Assembly: GCF_007109405.1 (NCBI RefSeq)
Contig: NZ_VJOY01000004.1
Location: 248,001-312,000, forward strand
Source of the DNA: Pseudomonas mangiferae
Lineage (GTDB): Bacteria; Pseudomonadota; Gammaproteobacteria; Pseudomonadales; Pseudomonadaceae
Length of the DNA: 64,000 nt
Reading direction: 5' to 3'
The notes under the pieces were generated by a model. That model was not told the origin of the DNA, did not search any database, and worked only from the letters and a program-made list of their open reading frames with translations. A program made the position numbers and the translations under genes. Shown piece by piece: positions 39,085 to 48,730 of the stretch (position 1 is the stretch's first letter; each line of letters starts with the position of its first letter).

Positions 39085-41328
39085 ATGGTACAGGTGAGAG
39101 CGAACCAGCCGGTCAACCACGACGGCAGCATCAACCTCGACGCGTGGCTCGACCACGTCTGCGGCCTCGACCCGGTGCTCGACCGGGCGGCGCTCAGGGA
39201 GGCGTGCGAATTCGCCCGCGAAGCCGAGCAGCCGGACAACCCGGCGCAGCATGCCTGGGTCGAGGGCGGCAGCAGCTTCCACTTCGGGCTGGAAATCGCC
39301 GAGATCCTCGCCGACCTCAAGCTCGACCAGGATTCCCTGGTGGCCGCGGTGGTATACCGCGGCGTGCGCGAGGGCAAGATTCCCCTGGCCACGGTGCAGC
39401 AGCGCTTCGGCCCGGTGGTGGCCAAGCTGGTGGAGGGCGTGCTGCGCATGGCCGCCATCAGCACCAGCCTGAGCCCGCGGCAGACCCTGGTGCTGGGCAC
39501 CCAGGTGCAGGTGGAGAACCTGCGCAAGATGCTGGTGGCGATGGTCGACGACGTGCGGGTGGCGCTGATCAAGCTGGCCGAGCGCACCTCCGCGATCCGC
39601 GCGGTGAAGAATGCCGACGACGAGAAGCGCCACCGGGTCGCCCGGGAAGTGTTCGACATCTACGCGCCCCTGGCCCACCGGCTGGGCATCGGCCACATCA
39701 AGTGGGAGCTGGAGGACCTGTCCTTCCGCTACCTGGAGCCGGACCAGTACAAGCAGATCGCCAAGCTGCTGCACGAGCGCCGCCTGGACCGCGAGCAGTA
39801 CATCGCCACGGTCATGCAGCAGCTGCGCGACGAACTCACCGCCACCGGCATCAAGGCCGACATCAGCGGCCGCGCCAAGCACATCTATTCCATCTGGCGG
39901 AAGATGCAGCGCAAGGGCCTGGAATTCAGCCAGATCTACGACGTGCGCGCGGTGCGCGTGCTGGTGCCGGAGGTGCGGGATTGCTACACCGCTCTGGGCA
40001 TCGTGCACACCCTGTGGCGGCACATCCCCAAGGAATTCGACGACTACATCGCCAACCCCAAGGAAAACGGCTACCGCTCCCTGCACACCGCGGTGATCGG
40101 CCCCGACGGCAAGGTGCTGGAGGTGCAGATCCGCACCTATTCCATGCACGAGGAGGCCGAGCTGGGGGTCTGCGCCCACTGGCGCTACAAGGGCACCGAC
40201 GTCAAGGCCAGCTCCAACCACTACGAAGAGAAGATTTCCTGGCTGCGCCAGGTCCTCGAATGGCACGAGGAGCTGGGCGACATCGGCGGCCTGGCCGACC
40301 AGTTGCGGGTCGACATAGAGCCCGACCGGGTTTATGTGTTCACTCCCGATGGCCACGCCATCGACCTGCCCAAGGGGGCGACGCCCCTGGACTTCGCCTA
40401 CCGGGTCCATACCGAGATCGGCCACAACTGCCGGGGTGCCAAGATCAACGGGCGCATCGTGCCCCTCAACTACAGCCTGCAGACCGGCGAGCAGGTGGAG
40501 ATCATCACCGGCAAGCAGGGCGCCCCCAGCCGCGACTGGCTCAACCCCAACCTGGGCTACATCACCACGTCCCGTGCCCGGGCGAAGATCGTCCACTGGT
40601 TCAAGCTGCAGGCCCGGGACCAGAACGTCGCCGCCGGCAAGGCCATGCTGGAGCGCGAACTGGCGCGCCTGGCGTTGCCGCCGGTGGACTTCGAGAAGGT
40701 CGCGGAGAAGGCCAACTACAAGACCGCCGACGACATGTTCGCCGCCCTCGGCGCCGGCGACCTGCGCCTGGCCCATGTGGTGGGCTACGCCCAGTCCCTG
40801 GTGGAGCCGGAGCGCGGCAACGAGCAGTTGGAGCTGATCCCGCGCAAGCCCAGCAAGGTCGGCCATGGCAAGCGCGGCGACATCCAGATCCAGGGCGTCG
40901 GCAACCTGCTCACGCAGATGGCCGGCTGCTGCCAGCCGCTGCCCGGCGATCCCATCGTCGGCTACATCACTCAGGGCCGCGGCGTCAGCATCCACCGCCA
41001 GGACTGCGCCTCGGTGCTGCAGCTGGAGGCCCGCGAGCCGGAACGGATCATCCAGGTGAACTGGGGACCGGTGCCGGTGCAGACCTACCCGGTGGACATC
41101 GTCGTCCGCGCCTTCGATCGCTCCGGTCTGCTGCGGGACGTTTCCCAGGTGTTGCTCAACGACCGGATCAACGTCCTGGCGGTCAACACCCGGTCCAACA
41201 AGGACGACAACACCGCCTCGATGCTGCTGACCATCGAGATTCCCGGCCTCGACGCCCTCGGCCGCCTGCTGGCGCGCATCGCCCAGTTGCCCAATGTCAT
41301 CGAAGCGCGGCGCAACCGCGCCGCCTGA
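39085..41328 (+). CDS. relA: (p)ppGpp synthetase RelA
   Basis: The 747-residue monofunctional synthetase makes (p)ppGpp from GTP/GDP and ATP on starved ribosomes. The N-terminal hydrolase-like domain lacks the HD pair (VVYRGVREG replaces the LLHDV type), so hydrolysis should be absent. The synthetase domain has YDVRAVRVL and the EFDD motif typical of RelA rather than bifunctional SpoT. TGS domain (about 410-470; VYVFTPDGHAIDLPKG), zinc-finger CCQPLPGDPIVG, and C-terminal ACT domain follow. The ATG at 39085 (MVQVRANQPVNHDGSI) matches RelA. It lies between rlmD and mazG. Confidence 0.97.
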   Translation: MVQVRANQPVNHDGSINLDAWLDHVCGLDPVLDRAALREACEFAREAEQPDNPAQHAWVEGGSSFHFGLEIAEILADLKLDQDSLVAAVVYRGVREGKIPLATVQQRFGPVVAKLVEGVLRMAAISTSLSPRQTLVLGTQVQVENLRKMLVAMVDDVRVALIKLAERTSAIRAVKNADDEKRHRVAREVFDIYAPLAHRLGIGHIKWELEDLSFRYLEPDQYKQIAKLLHERRLDREQYIATVMQQLRDELTATGIKADISGRAKHIYSIWRKMQRKGLEFSQIYDVRAVRVLVPEVRDCYTALGIVHTLWRHIPKEFDDYIANPKENGYRSLHTAVIGPDGKVLEVQIRTYSMHEEAELGVCAHWRYKGTDVKASSNHYEEKISWLRQVLEWHEELGDIGGLADQLRVDIEPDRVYVFTPDGHAIDLPKGATPLDFAYRVHTEIGHNCRGAKINGRIVPLNYSLQTGEQVEIITGKQGAPSRDWLNPNLGYITTSRARAKIVHWFKLQARDQNVAAGKAMLERELARLALPPVDFEKVAEKANYKTADDMFAALGAGDLRLAHVVGYAQSLVEPERGNEQLELIPRKPSKVGHGKRGDIQIQGVGNLLTQMAGCCQPLPGDPIVGYITQGRGVSIHRQDCASVLQLEAREPERIIQVNWGPVPVQTYPVDIVVRAFDRSGLLRDVSQVLLNDRINVLAVNTRSNKDDNTASMLLTIEIPGLDALGRLLARIAQLPNVIEARRNRAA

Positions 41329-41383
41329 CCGTCTCCCGCCGGGCACCCCCGTGCCCGGCGCCTTCCTTCCACAGGACCTCGCC

Positions 41384-42214
41384 ATGTACCGACTCGACGA
41401 CCTCCTGCACCTGATGGCGCGCTTGCGCGACCCGCAGCACGGCTGTCCCTGGGACCTCAAGCAGGACTACGCCAGCATCGTCCCCCATACCCTGGAAGAG
41501 GCCTACGAGGTCGCCGATGCCATCGAGCGGGGCGACTTCGACCACCTGCCCGGCGAGCTGGGCGACCTGCTGTTCCAGGTCGTCTACTACAGCCAGCTGG
41601 CCCGGGAGGAGGGGCGCTTCGAGTTCGCCACGGTGGTGGACGCCATCACCCGCAAGCTGGTCCGCCGCCATCCCCACGTATTCCCCGACGGCGACCTGTA
41701 CGGCGCCCCGGATGCCCCGCGCCTGGACGAGGCAGCGGTGAAGCGGCGCTGGGAGGACCTGAAGGCGGAGGAGCGGGCGGAAAAGGCGGCGGCCCCGGAG
41801 CAGTTGTCGCTGCTGGACGACGTGCCCACCGCGCTGCCGGCCCTGAGTCGCGCGGCGAAGCTGCAGAAACGCGCCGCCCAGGTCGGCTTCGACTGGCCGG
41901 ACGCCCTGCCGGTGGTGGACGCGGTGCGCGGGGAGTTGGAAGAGGTGCTGGAGGCGATGAGCCGCAATCACCAGGCGGACATCGAAGACGAAGTGGGCGA
42001 CCTGCTGTTCGTCGTGGTGAACCTGGCACGCCACCTGGCGGTGGAGCCAGAGGCAGCGCTGCGGGCCGCCAGCCGCAAGTTCGAGCGGCGCTTCCGCTTC
42101 ATCGAGGACAGCCTGCGGCGCGAGGGTCGGGCCGTGGAGCGTTGCGAACTGGACGAACTGGAGGCCCTGTGGGTCGAGGCGAAGCGCCAGGAGCGCGGCG
42201 CCCCGACCTGCTGA
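41384..42214 (+). CDS. mazG: Nucleoside triphosphate pyrophosphohydrolase MazG
   Basis: The 276-residue protein contains two MazG folds, each with metal-binding acidic clusters. The first has TLEEAYEVADAIE and ELGDLLFQVVYY, the second RGELEEVLEAM and EDEVGDLLFVVVN. MazG degrades non-canonical nucleoside triphosphates, and in E. coli it affects ppGpp levels and MazEF, which fits its place 55 bases after relA. The start ATG 41384 opens MYRLDDLLHLMARLRDPQHG. Confidence 0.96.
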   Translation: MYRLDDLLHLMARLRDPQHGCPWDLKQDYASIVPHTLEEAYEVADAIERGDFDHLPGELGDLLFQVVYYSQLAREEGRFEFATVVDAITRKLVRRHPHVFPDGDLYGAPDAPRLDEAAVKRRWEDLKAEERAEKAAAPEQLSLLDDVPTALPALSRAAKLQKRAAQVGFDWPDALPVVDAVRGELEEVLEAMSRNHQADIEDEVGDLLFVVVNLARHLAVEPEAALRAASRKFERRFRFIEDSLRREGRAVERCELDELEALWVEAKRQERGAPTC

Positions 42215-42217
42215 GGC

Positions 42218-43153
42218 TCAGCGAACGATCCACCAGCCGAGCAGGGTCAGCAGGGCGACCGCCAGGATGGGCTTGAGGATTTTGTAGGCCCGGGGCGAGC
42301 GCCGCTTGAAACGCTTCACCTGGCTGCCGATCAGGTTGCCGAAGCGCTTGAAGCCGCCGTAGGCCCGGTTGATCGCGCCGACCCGTTCGCCCTCGACGTT
42401 CTGCGGCGCGGTGGCCCGGCCCAGCACGCCACTGATCCAGCGGTTGATCGTGCGAATCGGCTCCGGCAGCGGCCGCTCCACGTCGCAGAACAGGATGACC
42501 CGGGTCACCTCGGTCTCGTTCTTCACCCAGTGCACGTAGGTCTCGTCGAACATCACGTCCTCGCCGTCGCGCCAGGCGTAGGGCTGGCCATCCACGTAGA
42601 TGCGGCAGGCGTCGGAGTTGGGGGTGGCGAGGCCCAGGTGATAGCGCAGCGAGCCGGCGAAGGGGTCGCGGTGGGGGTTCAGGTGACCGGGGCCGGGCAG
42701 CAGGGTGAACATCGCGCCCTTCACCCGGGGGATCTGCTCCAGCAGCGCCACGGTCTTCGGGCACAGGCGCTGGGCCGAGGGCAGTGCGCCGTCGTACCAG
42801 GTCAGGTAGAACCGTTTCCAGCCTTTCTTGAAGAACGAACCGAAGCCCGCCTCGTTGTCGTGCAGCGCCGCGCGGATGTAGCCCTCGTCGAACAACTGCA
42901 TGGCCTCGTCGCGGATGGTTTCCCAGTTGTCGCGCAGCAGGTCCAGCTCGGGAAAGTCACGGCGCTCCAGGTACGGCCGGGACGGCGTGGCGGAGAACAG
43001 GTACATCAGCGAGTTGTAGGGCGCGAACAGCGCCGAGTAGTTCACCAGCTGGCGCAGGAACGGCAGGCGGGCGCGCCCGCGCAGGTGCACGAACAGCACG
43101 CTGGCGACGAACAGCCCGACGAGGGAAAGCTTGGCGGCGAGTGAAGCGGTCAT
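42218..43153 (-). CDS. lpxO: Lipid A 2-hydroxylase LpxO-like aspartyl/asparaginyl beta-hydroxylase
   Basis: The 311-residue Fe(II)/2-oxoglutarate dioxygenase has an N-terminal membrane helix at about 5-24 and a C-terminal helix near 290-309. The iron ligands fit HLNPHRDPF (H-x-D) and a distal H in DETYVHWV, and the 2-OG binding arginine fits TRVILFCDVERP. LpxO hydroxylates the secondary acyl chain of lipid A. Pseudomonads often have two copies. It converges on mazG with a three-base gap. Confidence 0.9.
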   Translation of the reverse strand: MTASLAAKLSLVGLFVASVLFVHLRGRARLPFLRQLVNYSALFAPYNSLMYLFSATPSRPYLERRDFPELDLLRDNWETIRDEAMQLFDEGYIRAALHDNEAGFGSFFKKGWKRFYLTWYDGALPSAQRLCPKTVALLEQIPRVKGAMFTLLPGPGHLNPHRDPFAGSLRYHLGLATPNSDACRIYVDGQPYAWRDGEDVMFDETYVHWVKNETEVTRVILFCDVERPLPEPIRTINRWISGVLGRATAPQNVEGERVGAINRAYGGFKRFGNLIGSQVKRFKRRSPRAYKILKPILAVALLTLLGWWIVR

Positions 43154-43315
43154 GGGGCTACCGAGGGTGGTGCGGGAGGAGGCGAAGTGTCGCCGCCAGG
43201 GGCCGGGATGTCCACCGGGTCTTGCGCATCGACGGCGCAAGCCGGAGGATGGTCGACCGTCGACGAACCCGATTCGACGAACCCCTCACCCTGGATGCCG
43301 GATGATTCGTTAACG

Positions 43316-43855
43316 ATGAGCATGTCATTGCGCGACCAGCTGCTGAAAGCCGGCCTGGTCAACGAGAAGCAGGCCAAGCAGGCCACCAAGCAGAAACAGA
43401 AGCAGCAGCGCCTGGAGCACAAGAACCAGGTGGAGAAGGACGATACCCAGCGCCAGGCCGCCTTGCAGGCGCGCGCGGAAAAGGCCGCGCGGGACCAGGA
43501 GCTGAATCGCCAGCAGCAGGAAAAGGCCGACCAGAAGGCGCGGATCGCCCAGGTCAAGCAACTGATCGAGAGCAGCCGCCTGCCGAAGCTGACCACCGAG
43601 GACTACTACAACTTCGTCGACGAGAAGAAGGTCAAGCGCCTCTCGGTGAACGCCCTGATGCGCGACAAATTGAGCCGCGGCTCCCTGGCCATCGTGCGCC
43701 ATGGCGGCGGCTACGAGGTCATCCCGCGCGATGCGGCGCTGAAGATCCAGGAACGCGACCCGCGTCGCGTGGTGCTGCTCAACACCTCCACCGAAGAGCC
43801 GGATGCCGACGACCCCTACGCCGCCTACAAGGTCCCCGACGACCTCATGTGGTAA
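43316..43855 (+). CDS. DUF2058 family protein
   Basis: The 179-residue protein begins MSMSLRDQLLKAGLVNEKQA. Residues 20-85 are a long, highly charged coiled coil rich in Q, K and A, followed by a compact C-terminal domain (LTTEDYYNFVDEKKVKRLSV, LAIVRHGGGYEVIPRDAALKI). The family is widespread in gammaproteobacteria and has been called YaiL/nucleoprotein-associated, but a function is not established. A perfect stem-loop terminator follows the gene. Confidence 0.88.
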   Translation: MSMSLRDQLLKAGLVNEKQAKQATKQKQKQQRLEHKNQVEKDDTQRQAALQARAEKAARDQELNRQQQEKADQKARIAQVKQLIESSRLPKLTTEDYYNFVDEKKVKRLSVNALMRDKLSRGSLAIVRHGGGYEVIPRDAALKIQERDPRRVVLLNTSTEEPDADDPYAAYKVPDDLMW

Positions 43856-43872
43856 GCCGCTGATCGCAGACG

Positions 43873-43901
43873 AAAAAAAGCCGGGCTAGCCCGGCTTTTT
43901 T
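43873..43901. terminator. Bidirectional rho-independent terminator
   Basis: AAAAAAAGCCGGG, CTAG and CCCGGCTTTTTT form a symmetric hairpin with A and T runs on both sides. It serves the DUF2058 gene (plus) and the convergent DUF3108 gene (minus). Confidence 0.9.
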
Positions 43902-43915
43902 CATGAGGGGTGGGA

Positions 43916-44641
43916 TCAGGAGGCGGCGCCCACCACCTTCCTGCCGCCCACCGTGCCCTCCTTGAGCATGATCTGGTACTCCTTGCCGTCCTTCTCCACC
44001 TGGTGCAGGCGCACCAGCAGGAAGTCCCAGTCCTTGGCGAACCACAGCACGGTCTTGCGGGAGCTCTGGGTCGGGTCGCGGACCCGCTCCACCTTGATGG
44101 CGTCCACGGTGCCGGCCTGGGTGTCGACCCGCTCCTCGCCGAGGACGCGGAAGTCGTAGGTCTCGATGTCTTCGCCGTCGATCACCTGGTAGCTCATGCT
44201 CTTCTTGCCGGCGGCCACGTCGTGCTGCAGGGCCATCTGGTAGGTAGACTTGTCCAGCAGGCCGCGGTTGAGCAGTTGCCGCACCGGTTCGCCGCGGTCA
44301 TTGCCGATGACTTGCTTCTGGCTCCAGTCGAAGTCCAGCTCGACCTGCTTGCCCTTGCCCAGGCCATTGCGGTTGAGGCGGTAGTTCTGCGGCAGGAAGA
44401 CGCCTTTCTCCATGCGGAAGCTGCTCACTTCGCTGAGGCTGGCCACCAGCATGGAGGCTTCGAAATCCAGCTGCCAGCGCCCGTCGTCGAGCTTCTTCAG
44501 GCTGCGGCCGGCGGTGCCGCTGAACGGCACCTGCTTCCAGTCCGCGGTGTAGCTGGCGGTGAAGGGTTTGGGCTCGGCCGGTTCCGCTGCCACCACGGGC
44601 AGGGCGAAGCAGGCGAGGAGCAAGAGCAAGGCACGACGCAT
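43916..44641 (-). CDS. DUF3108 family periplasmic protein
   Basis: The 241-residue protein has a Sec signal peptide (MRRALLLLLACFALPVVAAEP, cleavage near residue 19) and a beta-rich secreted domain with repeated strands (FTASYTADWKQVPFSG, VERVRDPTQSSRKTVLWF). These are typical of DUF3108, a predicted beta-barrel-like or lipid-transfer fold of unknown role. It is 12 bases after purN on the same strand and so is probably co-transcribed with purMN. Confidence 0.85.
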   Translation of the reverse strand: MRRALLLLLACFALPVVAAEPAEPKPFTASYTADWKQVPFSGTAGRSLKKLDDGRWQLDFEASMLVASLSEVSSFRMEKGVFLPQNYRLNRNGLGKGKQVELDFDWSQKQVIGNDRGEPVRQLLNRGLLDKSTYQMALQHDVAAGKKSMSYQVIDGEDIETYDFRVLGEERVDTQAGTVDAIKVERVRDPTQSSRKTVLWFAKDWDFLLVRLHQVEKDGKEYQIMLKEGTVGGRKVVGAAS

Positions 44642-44652
44642 TGGCGAGTCTC

Positions 44653-45303
44653 CTAATGACGAATCGACCGGCCGCTGGCCGGTAGCGGTTCACCGTCCAG
44701 TTCGGCACCGGCGACGCCGAGGCGCAAGCGGCCTTCGGCGAACCAGCGCACGGCCAGCGGATAGATGAGGTGTTCCTGCACGTGAACGCGTTGGGCGAGG
44801 CTTTCCGGGGTGTCGTCCGGCCGGACCGGGATCACCGCCTGTACGACCAAGGGCCCCCCATCGAGTTCCTCGGTGACGAAGTGCACGCTGCAGCCGTGTT
44901 CGGCCTCGCCTGCCTCCAGCACGCGCTGGTGGGTGTGCAGGCCCTTGTGCTTGGGCAGCAACGACGGATGGATGTTCAGCAGGCGGCCTTCGTAGTGGCG
45001 GACGAAGCCGGCGCTGAGGATGCGCATGAAGCCGGCCAGCACCACCAGGTCGGCGCCGCGGGCGTCGATGGCCTGGATCAGCGCCGCATCGAAGGCCTCG
45101 CGGCCCTCGTAGGCCTTGTGGTCCAGCACCACGGTCTCGATGCCGGCCTGTTCAGCGCGGCGCAGGCCGTAGGCATCGGCACGGTTGGAGAGCACGGCCG
45201 TGATGCGGGCGGGCACGTCGCCGGTGCCGATGCTGTCCATCAGCGCCTGCAGGTTGCTGCCGCCGCCGGAGATCAGCACCACCACATTGCAGGGTGTCGC
45301 CAT
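44653..45303 (-). CDS. purN: Phosphoribosylglycinamide formyltransferase PurN
   Basis: The 216-residue enzyme transfers a formyl group from 10-formyl-THF to GAR in purine synthesis. The N-terminal VLISGGGSNLQALMD loop binds phosphate. The catalytic N-H-D triad is seen in LLNIHPSLLPKHKG (N and H) and VQAVIPVRPDDTPESL (D). The start ATG 45303 overlaps the purM stop. The C-terminus is about 15 residues longer than E. coli PurN. Confidence 0.96.
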   Translation of the reverse strand: MATPCNVVVLISGGGSNLQALMDSIGTGDVPARITAVLSNRADAYGLRRAEQAGIETVVLDHKAYEGREAFDAALIQAIDARGADLVVLAGFMRILSAGFVRHYEGRLLNIHPSLLPKHKGLHTHQRVLEAGEAEHGCSVHFVTEELDGGPLVVQAVIPVRPDDTPESLAQRVHVQEHLIYPLAVRWFAEGRLRLGVAGAELDGEPLPASGRSIRH

Positions 45304-46361
45304 CAGCGGCCTTTCAGGTTGTTCAGCACGACGCGCGGCGCGTCGTCGGCGGCCTCGCCGATGCGACCGATCACCCAAGGCTGCTCGCCTGCTTCGCGCA
45401 GGGCCTGGAGCGCCGCCTCGACGTCCTGCTGGGCGACGCAGATGACCATGCCGACACCGCAGTTGAGCACGCGGTGCATCTCGTGCTCGTCGACGTTGCC
45501 CTGGGCCTGCAGCCAGTCGAACACCGCCGGGCGCTCCCAGCTGGCCACGTCGATCAGCGCCTGGGCGCCGTCGGGCAGCACGCGCGGGATGTTGTCCAGC
45601 AGGCCGCCGCCGGTGATGTGGGCCATGGCCTTGACCGCGCCGGTGCGCTTGATCAGCTGCAGCAGCGGCTTGACGTAGATGCGGGTCGGCGCCATCAGCA
45701 GGTCTGTCAGTTTCTTGCCATCCAGGTCGGTGGCTTCGATGTCGGCACCAGACACCTCGATGATCTTGCGGATCAGCGAGTAGCCGTTGGAGTGGGGGCC
45801 GGAGGAGGGCAGGGCGATCAGGGCGTCGCCGGCCACCACTTTCGAACCGTCGATGATCTCGGCCTTTTCCACCACGCCGACGCAGAAGCCGGCCAGGTCG
45901 TAGTCCTCGCCCTCGTACATGCCGGGCATCTCGGCGGTCTCGCCGCCCACCAGGGAGCAGCCGGCCAGCTCGCAGCCGGCGCCGATCCCGGTGACCACGG
46001 TGGCGGCCACGTCGACGTTGAGCTTGCCGGTGGCGTAGTAGTCGAGGAAGAACAGCGGCTCGGCGCCGCACACCACCAGGTCGTTGACGCACATGGCCAC
46101 CAGGTCCTGGCCGATGCTGTCGTGTTTGTTCAGGTTCAGGGCCAGGCGCAGCTTGGTGCCGACCCCGTCGGTGCCGGAGACCAGCACCGGCTGCTTGTAG
46201 CCGGCGGGAATCTCGCAGAGGGCGCCGAACCCGCCCAGCCCGCCCATCACCTCGGGGCGCGCGGTGCGCTTGGCCACGCCCTTGATGCGCTCGACCAGCG
46301 CTTCGCCGGCGTCGATGTCGACACCGGCGTCCTTGTAGCTGAGGGAGGGTTGCTTGCTCAT
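45303..46361 (-). CDS. purM: Phosphoribosylformylglycinamidine cyclo-ligase PurM
   Basis: The 352-residue ATP-dependent AIR synthetase shows [31 protein letters not shown] and [17 protein letters not shown], all strongly conserved. It forms the imidazole ring of purines. The stop overlaps the purN start (ATGA). The 185-base upstream gap is shared with the divergent DUF2066 gene, and I could not identify a PurR site. Confidence 0.97.
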   Translation of the reverse strand: MSKQPSLSYKDAGVDIDAGEALVERIKGVAKRTARPEVMGGLGGFGALCEIPAGYKQPVLVSGTDGVGTKLRLALNLNKHDSIGQDLVAMCVNDLVVCGAEPLFFLDYYATGKLNVDVAATVVTGIGAGCELAGCSLVGGETAEMPGMYEGEDYDLAGFCVGVVEKAEIIDGSKVVAGDALIALPSSGPHSNGYSLIRKIIEVSGADIEATDLDGKKLTDLLMAPTRIYVKPLLQLIKRTGAVKAMAHITGGGLLDNIPRVLPDGAQALIDVASWERPAVFDWLQAQGNVDEHEMHRVLNCGVGMVICVAQQDVEAALQALREAGEQPWVIGRIGEAADDAPRVVLNNLKGR

Positions 46362-46546
46362 GATCCAGGCCCTTGAAGGAAAGTCGGGTCGGCGGCGTGT
46401 CCGCCGGTCTGCGAAGGCGGCGGATTTTATCAGGCTTGCCGGTGAGCGGCCATCGCGGCGGCCCCGGCCCATGGGCGTTCGGTTGCCGCCTGCCGGGCGG
46501 CTGTTTAAGGTATAAGCCTTTTTCGCCGTCGAACTGCGAGAGTCCC

Positions 46547-47566
46547 ATGCGCGCCATCGCCCGCCTGCTTGTCCTGAGCCTGTCGCTGTCCAGCCTGTCG
46601 GCCCTGGCCGAGAACGTCACCACCCTCTACCAGGTGCGCGAGCCCGTCTCCAGCCAACAGCCCGAGGCCCGCGACCAGGGCCTGGCGCGTGCCCTCGACG
46701 CGCTGCTGGTGCGTCTGACCGGCGACCGCAAGGCGGCGGAGAACCCGGCCCTGGCCGGGTTGCGCAAGGACCCCCAGCAGGTCATCGGCCAGTACGCCTA
46801 CGAGGGCGACGCCCTGGTGGTGGAGTTCGACCCGGTCAGCACCGACCGCAGCCTGCGCCAGGCCGGGCTGCCGCTGTGGGGCGCCAACCGCCCGAGCCTG
46901 CTGGTCTGGTGGCTCAACGAGAACGCCGACGGCGCCACCCTGGTGGGCGATGGCCAGGAGGCCGGCGGCGCGCTGCGCACGGCGGGCGATTACCGTGGCC
47001 TGCCGCTGCGGCTGCCGCTGGCGGACCTCAGCGAACAACTGGTGGCGACCCCCGAGGCCCTGGAAGCCGCCCAGCCGGACGCCTTGCGGCCGGTCTCCGA
47101 GCGCTATGCCGCGGATGCCCTGTTGGCGGTCCATGCCCGCGAGGAAAACGGTGCCTGGCACGCCCAATGGCGGCTGTGGCTGGGGGAAAGTGCCGAGCAG
47201 GGCAGCGCCGAGGGCGCCAACCCGGCGGCCGTGGCGGATGCAGTGATGCTGGCAGTGGCCGAGCGGCTGGCGCCGCGTTTCGTCACCGCGCCAGGCGCCG
47301 GCAGCGACCTCACCGTGGAGGTGCAGGGCGTCGACCTGAGCCGCTACGCCGAGCTGGAGCGTCTGCTGACCCCCTTGGGTGGGCGCCTGCTGCAGGTGGA
47401 CGGCGACCGCCTGCGCTACCGGGTTACCGCCACCGTCGAACAGCTGCGCGCGCAGCTGGCCCTGGCGCACCTGCAGGAGGTCACCGGCGAGCCGGCACCC
47501 GCCCCCGCCGAGGGCCAGCCCGCTCCGGCTCCGGCCGCCAACGACGGGGTGCTGCGCTTCCGCTGA
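46547..47566 (+). CDS. DUF2066 family periplasmic protein
   Basis: The 339-residue protein has a signal peptide ending near SALA (residue 21), followed by a conserved DUF2066 opening ([35 protein letters not shown]). A second similar repeat-like half lies around 250-320 ([20 protein letters not shown]). It ends in a proline/alanine-rich tail. Function is unknown. It is upstream of the PerM-type permease with a 42-base gap, suggesting one transcript. Confidence 0.85.
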   Translation: MRAIARLLVLSLSLSSLSALAENVTTLYQVREPVSSQQPEARDQGLARALDALLVRLTGDRKAAENPALAGLRKDPQQVIGQYAYEGDALVVEFDPVSTDRSLRQAGLPLWGANRPSLLVWWLNENADGATLVGDGQEAGGALRTAGDYRGLPLRLPLADLSEQLVATPEALEAAQPDALRPVSERYAADALLAVHAREENGAWHAQWRLWLGESAEQGSAEGANPAAVADAVMLAVAERLAPRFVTAPGAGSDLTVEVQGVDLSRYAELERLLTPLGGRLLQVDGDRLRYRVTATVEQLRAQLALAHLQEVTGEPAPAPAEGQPAPAPAANDGVLRFR

Positions 47567-47608
47567 AGCCAGCCTCCGCCCCCGCCCCTTTTTTCGAGGA
47601 CGCGCTCC

Positions 47609-48727
47609 ATGTCCGATTCCCGTCGTTGGCTGTGGCTGGCCGGCCTGCTGTTCGCCGGCTGGCTGATCTACCTGATCTCGCCGATCCTCTCGCCGTTCCT
47701 GGTGGCGATGCTGCTGGCCTACCTGGGCGACCCGCTGGTGGACCGCCTGGAGCGCGCCGGCCTGTCCCGCACCTGGGGCGTGGTGGCGGTGTTCGCCCTG
47801 TTCACCGCGCTCTGGCTGGTCCTGCTGGTGGTGCTGGTGCCGATGCTCGGCAAGCAGTTGGTGAAGCTCTACCAGATGCTGCCGCAGATGCTGGACTGGC
47901 TGCAGCACGTGGCGCTGCCCTGGGTGCAGGCCCGCTTCGGCCTGGCCGAGGGGTTCTGGCGCTTCGACCGGCTCAAGACCGCGCTGTCCTCCCACCTGGA
48001 CCAGACCACCGACATCGTCAGCGTGGTGCTCAGCCAGGCCACGGCCTCGGGGCTGGCCCTGCTGGCGTGGCTGGGCAACCTGCTGCTGATCCCGGTGGTG
48101 TGCTTTTACCTGCTGCGGGACTGGGACCTGATGATGGCCAAGCTGCAGGGCCTGCTGCCGCGCAGCCGCGAGCAGCAGGTAGTGGGGCTGGCCGGGGAAT
48201 GCCACGAGGTGCTGGGGGCGTTCATCCGTGGCCAGTTGCTGGTGATGCTGGCCCTGGGGGCGATCTATGCGGTGGGGCTGATGGTCGTCGGCCTCGACCT
48301 GGGGTTGCTGATCGGCGTGCTGGCGGGGCTGGCGAGCATCGTGCCCTACATGGGCTTCGTGGTGGGATTCGGCTCGGCCATCGTTGCGGTGCTGTTCCAG
48401 CATGGCGGCTTCGAACTGTACCCGATGCTGGGGGTGATGGCGGTGTTCGGCGTCGGCCAGGCCCTGGAAGGCATGCTGCTGACCCCGCTGCTGGTGGGCG
48501 ACCGCATCGGCCTGCACCCGGTGGCGGTGATCTTCGCCGTGCTGGCCGGCGGCCAGCTGTTCGGTTTCACCGGCGTATTGCTGGCGCTGCCGGTGGCGGC
48601 AGTGATCATGGTGCTGCTGCGCCATGTCCACGCCCTGTACAAGCGTTCCGACACCTACGCCGCGGGCGCCGTCGTCGAGCCGGTGACGGTCATCCCGTCC
48701 CCGCCGCCCGACGATCCGGCGTCCTGA
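47609..48727 (+). CDS. AI-2E/PerM family permease
   Basis: The 372-residue protein has the PerM/TqsA topology: two N-terminal helices, a ~120-residue soluble loop, then five to six helices with the family signatures LLGAFIRGQLLVMLALGAIYAVGL and GLASIVPYMGFVVG. The family includes transporters and exporters of autoinducer-2 and other substrates, and the substrate here is unknown. The C-terminal ~25 residues are disordered and proline-rich. Confidence 0.88.
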   Translation: MSDSRRWLWLAGLLFAGWLIYLISPILSPFLVAMLLAYLGDPLVDRLERAGLSRTWGVVAVFALFTALWLVLLVVLVPMLGKQLVKLYQMLPQMLDWLQHVALPWVQARFGLAEGFWRFDRLKTALSSHLDQTTDIVSVVLSQATASGLALLAWLGNLLLIPVVCFYLLRDWDLMMAKLQGLLPRSREQQVVGLAGECHEVLGAFIRGQLLVMLALGAIYAVGLMVVGLDLGLLIGVLAGLASIVPYMGFVVGFGSAIVAVLFQHGGFELYPMLGVMAVFGVGQALEGMLLTPLLVGDRIGLHPVAVIFAVLAGGQLFGFTGVLLALPVAAVIMVLLRHVHALYKRSDTYAAGAVVEPVTVIPSPPPDDPAS

Positions 48728-48730
48728 CGA

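Noticed and set aside
38659-41460. Minus-strand open frame of 933 codons opposite relA
   Set aside because: Antisense shadow of relA and rlmD with biased composition and no ribosome site.
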